A DNA stretch of 64,000 nucleotides. Source: Diacronema lutheri (lineage: Eukaryota; Haptophyta; Pavlovophyceae; Pavlovales; Pavlovaceae). The DNA lies in assembly GCA_019448385.1 (NCBI GenBank), contig JAGTXO010000039.1, forward strand, positions 124,001 through 188,000, read 5' to 3'. The notes under the pieces were generated by a model that worked only from the letters and a program-made list of their open reading frames with translations, was not told where the DNA came from and searched no databases. The position numbers and the translations under genes were made by a program. Of this stretch, positions 60,803-64,000 are shown in pieces. The number at the start of each line of letters is the position of its first letter. Position 1 is the stretch's first letter.

Positions 60803-62108
60803 TCAGCGCTCTGCCGCCTCGTCGCCCTCGTCGTCGTCACCGCCCGGCTCGCCGGCGCCGCCGCGCTCGCCCGCGCCGCCGTCCACGCCGCCGTCCGCGC
60901 CGCCGCCCGCGCCGAGGATTCGGTCGATGCCCTCGCGATCGGAGCCCACCTGCAGCGAAAAGACGTCCGGCCCAACGGCCGTTTCGGCCTTGTACCCAAG
61001 CATGCAATATATGTCAGAGCCGACGAGCTCGAGCGTGTGCCGGCAGCGTGGCTCAGGCGGCGCGGCACGCTGCTCGGCCGCGCGAAACGTGCGCGACGCA
61101 CAGTCAAAGACCACAATGTCGTTGAGCGGACGCTCGCCTGCACGCGCAAGCGCCGCGCGCCAGCGCTCAGCTCGCGGTCGCGCGCCAGGCGCGGTCGCGC
61201 GTTCGCGCGTTCGCGCGCGCGCGCGGTGGCGGTCACGCCTGTCGCGCGCCCCCCGCGGCCCGAGGCACACGCTCGGCGGGCGCCACAAGCAACGCGCGCC
61301 CCCCGCGGCCCGAGGCACACGCTCGGCGGGCGCCACAAGCAACGCGGCATCTGCCGCCCGCGCGCACACCGTCGTATCCGCCGAATACGATCACGTGGGC
61401 CGCCTGCGCGACGGCGCGGTGCTGCGCGCGGCCGCGGAATGCGCGCGCCGGGTCGGCGTCGGTGCAGAGCCGCCACGCCGCCGCGTCGGCGCCCTCGCTC
61501 AGCTCGAGCACGTGCGCCTGGCTCAAATTGCGCAATTTGCGATTGAAGCCGCCGAGCACGACGACGCCGACGTCGCGCACGTGCGTCGCCGTGTGCAGGG
61601 CACGCGGGATGAAGACGTCGCCGCTCGCGTGGACCTCCGCCCACGCGTACGTGGCGGTATCGAGAAGCCACACGTCGGACAGCTGCGCGGCCGAGTCCTG
61701 CCCGGCAATCACGACCATCCGCGCGCCGACCATGGTCGCCGTGTGCCCGTACCGCTTGGGCGGTAGCGCGCCCGTCACCTGCGGCTGCGTCCAGGTGAAC
61801 TCGCGCTCGGCGTGGAGCACGTCGAGCGCGTGCAGGTCATTCTCCTCAGCCACGTTCTCAACGTACCCGCCAAAGAGCAGCAGCTCTTTGCCCGAGAAGA
61901 CCGCCGCGCTCTGCACGCGCGCCGCGGGCGCCTTGCCCGCCGGCGTATACCCCATCCACTCGTCGCCCGCGCAGTCCCAGGCCCAGACGTCAGCGAGGTA
62001 GCCCTTCCTCTGGCCGCCGATGATGTAGATCGTCTTGCCCACCGCGCATGACGCGTGCGAGAATCGCGGCGTGACCGAGAACTTTGCGGCCGTTCGTGTC
62101 CACTCCAT
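60803..62108 (-). CDS. Kelch-repeat beta-propeller protein
   Basis: Two exons, 62108..61370 and 61137..60803, 357 aa, phase 1 (donor GTGTGC, acceptor GCGTGCAG). Start chosen at the ATG opening MEWTRTAAKFSVTPRFSHAS, which begins directly with a blade. Kelch signatures recur: IYIIGGQRKGYLADVWAWD, ELLLFGGYVENVAEENDLHA, MVVIAGQDSAAQLSDVWLLD, GVVVLGGFNRKLRN, HVIVFGGYDG joined by splicing to ERPLNDIVVFD. Five to six blades. An Ala/Gly/Glu-rich acidic tail (GGDDDEGDEAAER) follows. Kelch propellers mediate protein contacts and no catalytic partner domain is present, so the partner is unknown. It lies 115 bp downstream of the PFK-2/FBPase-2 start on the same strand orientation and is divergent from the EF-hand gene. 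Confidence 0.88.
61243..61342. repeat. 50-bp tandem duplication in the kelch intron
   Basis: Two identical 50-bp copies (61243-61292 and 61293-61342) start GCGCGCCCCCCGCGGCCC and end GCCACAAGCAAC, in the 232-nt intron. Confidence 0.9.
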
Positions 62109-62258
62109 CCCCACGATGGAGTCGAGGTCGGCGCCCGACACGTAACGGCCACGATTGGAAGAGCGGCAAGCAACTTCCTCGAAAGGACCCGCCGGCGGTG
62201 GTCGAGCGCGGTGGACGCCGCGTCGCCGCAGCTGAGCGGCACCTCCTCGGGCGCGCGC
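62109..62258. promoter_or_regulatory. Bidirectional promoter region, kelch / EF-hand
   Basis: 150 bp separate two divergent ATGs. There is a palindrome-like ACTCCATCCCCACGATGGAGT-type symmetry at its left edge across the kelch start. No TATA element was seen. Confidence 0.35.
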
Positions 62259-64000
62259 ATGAGGCTGCACCCGGCGGCGTGGAGCGCGCTCACCTTCCTG
62301 TCGGGCCTTGGCCTCGGCCTGCTCCTCGCCGGCTCGAGCTCCGGTTCGGGCCGCGCGGGCGACGGGTGCGTCGGTCCGCCGCCGCCGTCGCCGCCGTCGC
62401 CGCCGCCGCCGCGCCGGCCGTCGCCACCGCCGCCACCGTACCCGCCCTACCCGCCGCCGCACTCGCCGCTCCCGCCCTTCCCGCCGCCCTTCGCCGGCGC
62501 CGGCGCGCGCCGCGCCCCGCCGCGCAACACGCCCATCGACCACGGCCCGTTTAAGACCTTTGACCGCGACCGCGACGGGCTCGTCACGCTCGGCGAGCTG
62601 CGCGGCGCGGCAGCCTCGCTCGAGATCCCACTACCGCGCGAGAAGCTTGACCGGCTCTTCCACGCCGTCGACACAGACCACGACCACGTCGTCACGCCCG
62701 GCGCCGACTTCACGCGCCTGCGCGATGCCATCGCCTTTGCGCAGCAGGATGCGGACCGGTCGGGCGCTGTCACGCTCGACGAGTTGCGCGACGGGTCGGC
62801 GCGGGCCGGGATCACCCTCGACGGCTCGGTGCTCCGACCGAGCTTCCGCACCGCCGACGCCGACGGCTCCGGCACCCTCAACGCCGCGGAGTAGGCCGCG
62901 GGCCGCGCGAGCGCGGCCCGTCACGTCGCGCCCCAGCCAAGTGCGCGCCGACCACGCGCGCACGCCCGCTCCCGCCCGCGCACTCGCCCGCGCGCGTGCG
63001 TGGCGCAGGTACTCGAGCTTCGCGCACGTGCTCGACGCGCGCGAGGCGGGCCGCCGCTTCTGGGCGTCAGTCGCGAAGATTGCGCTCCTCCTTGCTCTGC
63101 TCGCACTCGTACTGTTTTGCTGCGCGTACCAACTCGCCTCGCGCCAGCACGCGAAGGACCTCGAGCTCGAGCAGCAGTACGACCGCCTCGTCGATTGCCG
63201 CAAGTACTGGGACCCGCAACTGCCGCCGTGGGCGCGCTGGACCACATGCGCCGAACGTATGACGATGCTCGTCGCCGCGACACGGCCGCGGCGCGCCGCT
63301 GGCGAGGCGTTCGCCGTCGACGTCGAGTGGGCGGAGGGGGGCGGCGCGGCGACCAAGCCCGGGCGCGCGGCGCGCGCGCCGCGTGGCGCGCCCTTTGCGC
63401 ACGTCAAGGGCGTGGCGGGTGGGGGCGCGGACGGCGGGCTGGCGATGCGCCCAGAGATGCGCCGCGCAGGCGCAGAGGCGGAGGCGGTCGTGAGTGTGGA
63501 CGCGGACGTCACGGCACACGCGGCGGCGGCTGCTGTTTCCAAGCCGTCGATGCCTAAGCCGAAGCGCAAGCTCAAGCCCAAGCCGGTCCTCAGCTCGTCG
63601 TCGCGCGCGCTCGCCGCGGCGCACGTGGGCGCGTCAGCCGTGCCCGCGGCCGCGGCCGCGGCCGCGCCTGCGGCGGCAAGGCCGCCGCCCAGTGTTGCCC
63701 AGCCGTCGGCCGAGTGGGGCGCTTTTGGCGCGAAACAACGAAAGCCCAGAGAGGACGCCCACACGGCGGCAGGCGGGCACGAGGGCGAGCCGGTGGGCGG
63801 GCACGAAGGCGAGGGCGAGGGCGACGAGGCGGAGGACGAGGGCGAGGGCGAGGGCGAGGGCGATGCCGAGGAGGGGGTTGGCAAGGAGGACGACAGGTGG
63901 TCGGACGACGACCGCGGCCAGTCCGCGCGCAAGGCGGCCGCGGCCGACGCGAGCCGCTCGGCCGCAGCCAGGCAACGCGCGTCGCCGTGGGGCCTGTTTG
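62259..64000 (+). CDS. EF-hand calcium-binding membrane protein, partial at right edge
   Basis: Exon 1 is 62259..62890 and exon 2 starts at 63009 and stays open to the window edge (phase 2, donor GTAGGC, acceptor GGCGCAG). The start RLHPAAWSALTFLSGLGLGL is a signal anchor, followed by a Pro/Ser-rich stretch. Four EF-hands: DRDRDGLVTLGE (canonical), DTDHDHVVTPGA (degenerate), DADRSGAVTLDE and DADGSGTLNAAE. The fourth loop ends exactly at the splice and its F-helix (YSSFAHVLDAREAG) is restored by exon 2. Without splicing a TAG follows at once. Exon 2 adds a clear membrane span (KIALLLALLALVLFCCAYQL), a Trp/Cys-containing lumenal-type segment and a Lys/Pro- then Glu/Gly-rich low-complexity region. 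The calcium-sensing role is inferred from the loops. Confidence 0.82.

Noticed and set aside
1-64000. Search for tRNA, rRNA, snRNA, intact transposase, integrase or viral genes
   Set aside because: No cloverleaf, conserved rRNA block, DDE/reverse-transcriptase motif or viral hallmark was seen by eye. A tRNAscan, Rfam and HMM run would be needed to exclude short or diverged ones.
1-64000. Bacterial high-GC contaminant (for example an actinobacterium)
   Set aside because: Kinesin, DYRK, AMPK beta, DOP1, TVP23 and golgin genes with phase-consistent introns are eukaryotic.

Overview
The window is nuclear DNA from a very GC-rich, compact eukaryote (roughly three quarters G+C by eye, not computed). 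The genes have introns. One of them encodes a protein with a signal peptide, then a transit-like region, then a twin-arginine lumen signal, which is the targeting expected of a thylakoid-lumen protein in an alga with a complex red-derived plastid. A haptophyte (possibly pavlovophyte-like) is my best guess, but the window alone does not prove the lineage. I read 22 protein-coding genes, often less than 200 bp apart, and saw no tRNA, rRNA, CRISPR array or intact transposon.

Layout. 0.4-15.4 kb, all minus strand: a kinesin-3 motor with FHA, KIF1B-like and C2-like regions; the F1-ATPase chaperone ATP12; a cyclic-nucleotide-binding-like protein with unusual introns; an unknown polytopic membrane protein; and an AMPK/SNF1 beta subunit. 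15.5-34.8 kb: a cluster of Golgi/trafficking genes, TVP23, DOP1 (Dopey), a Mn-type cation diffusion facilitator (minus) and a giant golgin with two GRIP-like domains. 35.2-47.2 kb: a DYRK kinase, an unknown coiled-coil/hydrophobic protein, an unknown signal-peptide protein, a securin candidate, a Rossmann NAD(P)-binding protein and a large unknown protein. 47.4-50.6 kb: a small two-span membrane protein, a cationic amino-acid transporter and the thylakoid-lumen protein. 50.9-64 kb: a C2-domain protein, a bifunctional 6-phosphofructo-2-kinase/fructose-2,6-bisphosphatase with a degenerate kinase P-loop, a kelch protein, and an EF-hand membrane protein that runs off the right edge.

Exon models were built by hand from codon phase and splice signals. 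They give consistent phases across about 30 introns. Donors are mostly GTGCGY or GTGAGN, with a notable share of GC-AG introns. Acceptors are usually a GC-rich stretch ending in CAG. Most introns are 100-130 nt. Longer ones nearly always carry a private tandem repeat, a segmental duplication, a long inverted repeat, or poly-G/poly-C tracts, and runs of ten or more G or C are confined to non-coding DNA. One intron of the cyclic-nucleotide-binding gene is almost entirely a foldback inverted repeat, reminiscent of introner or MITE-derived introns.

Functionally the window joins vesicle traffic (kinesin-3, TVP23, DOP1, GRIP golgin, Mn-CDF), energy sensing (AMPK beta, PFK-2/FBPase-2), cell-cycle control (securin candidate, DYRK) and plastid biology. 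Long antisense open frames are abundant because of the base composition and were treated as shadows.
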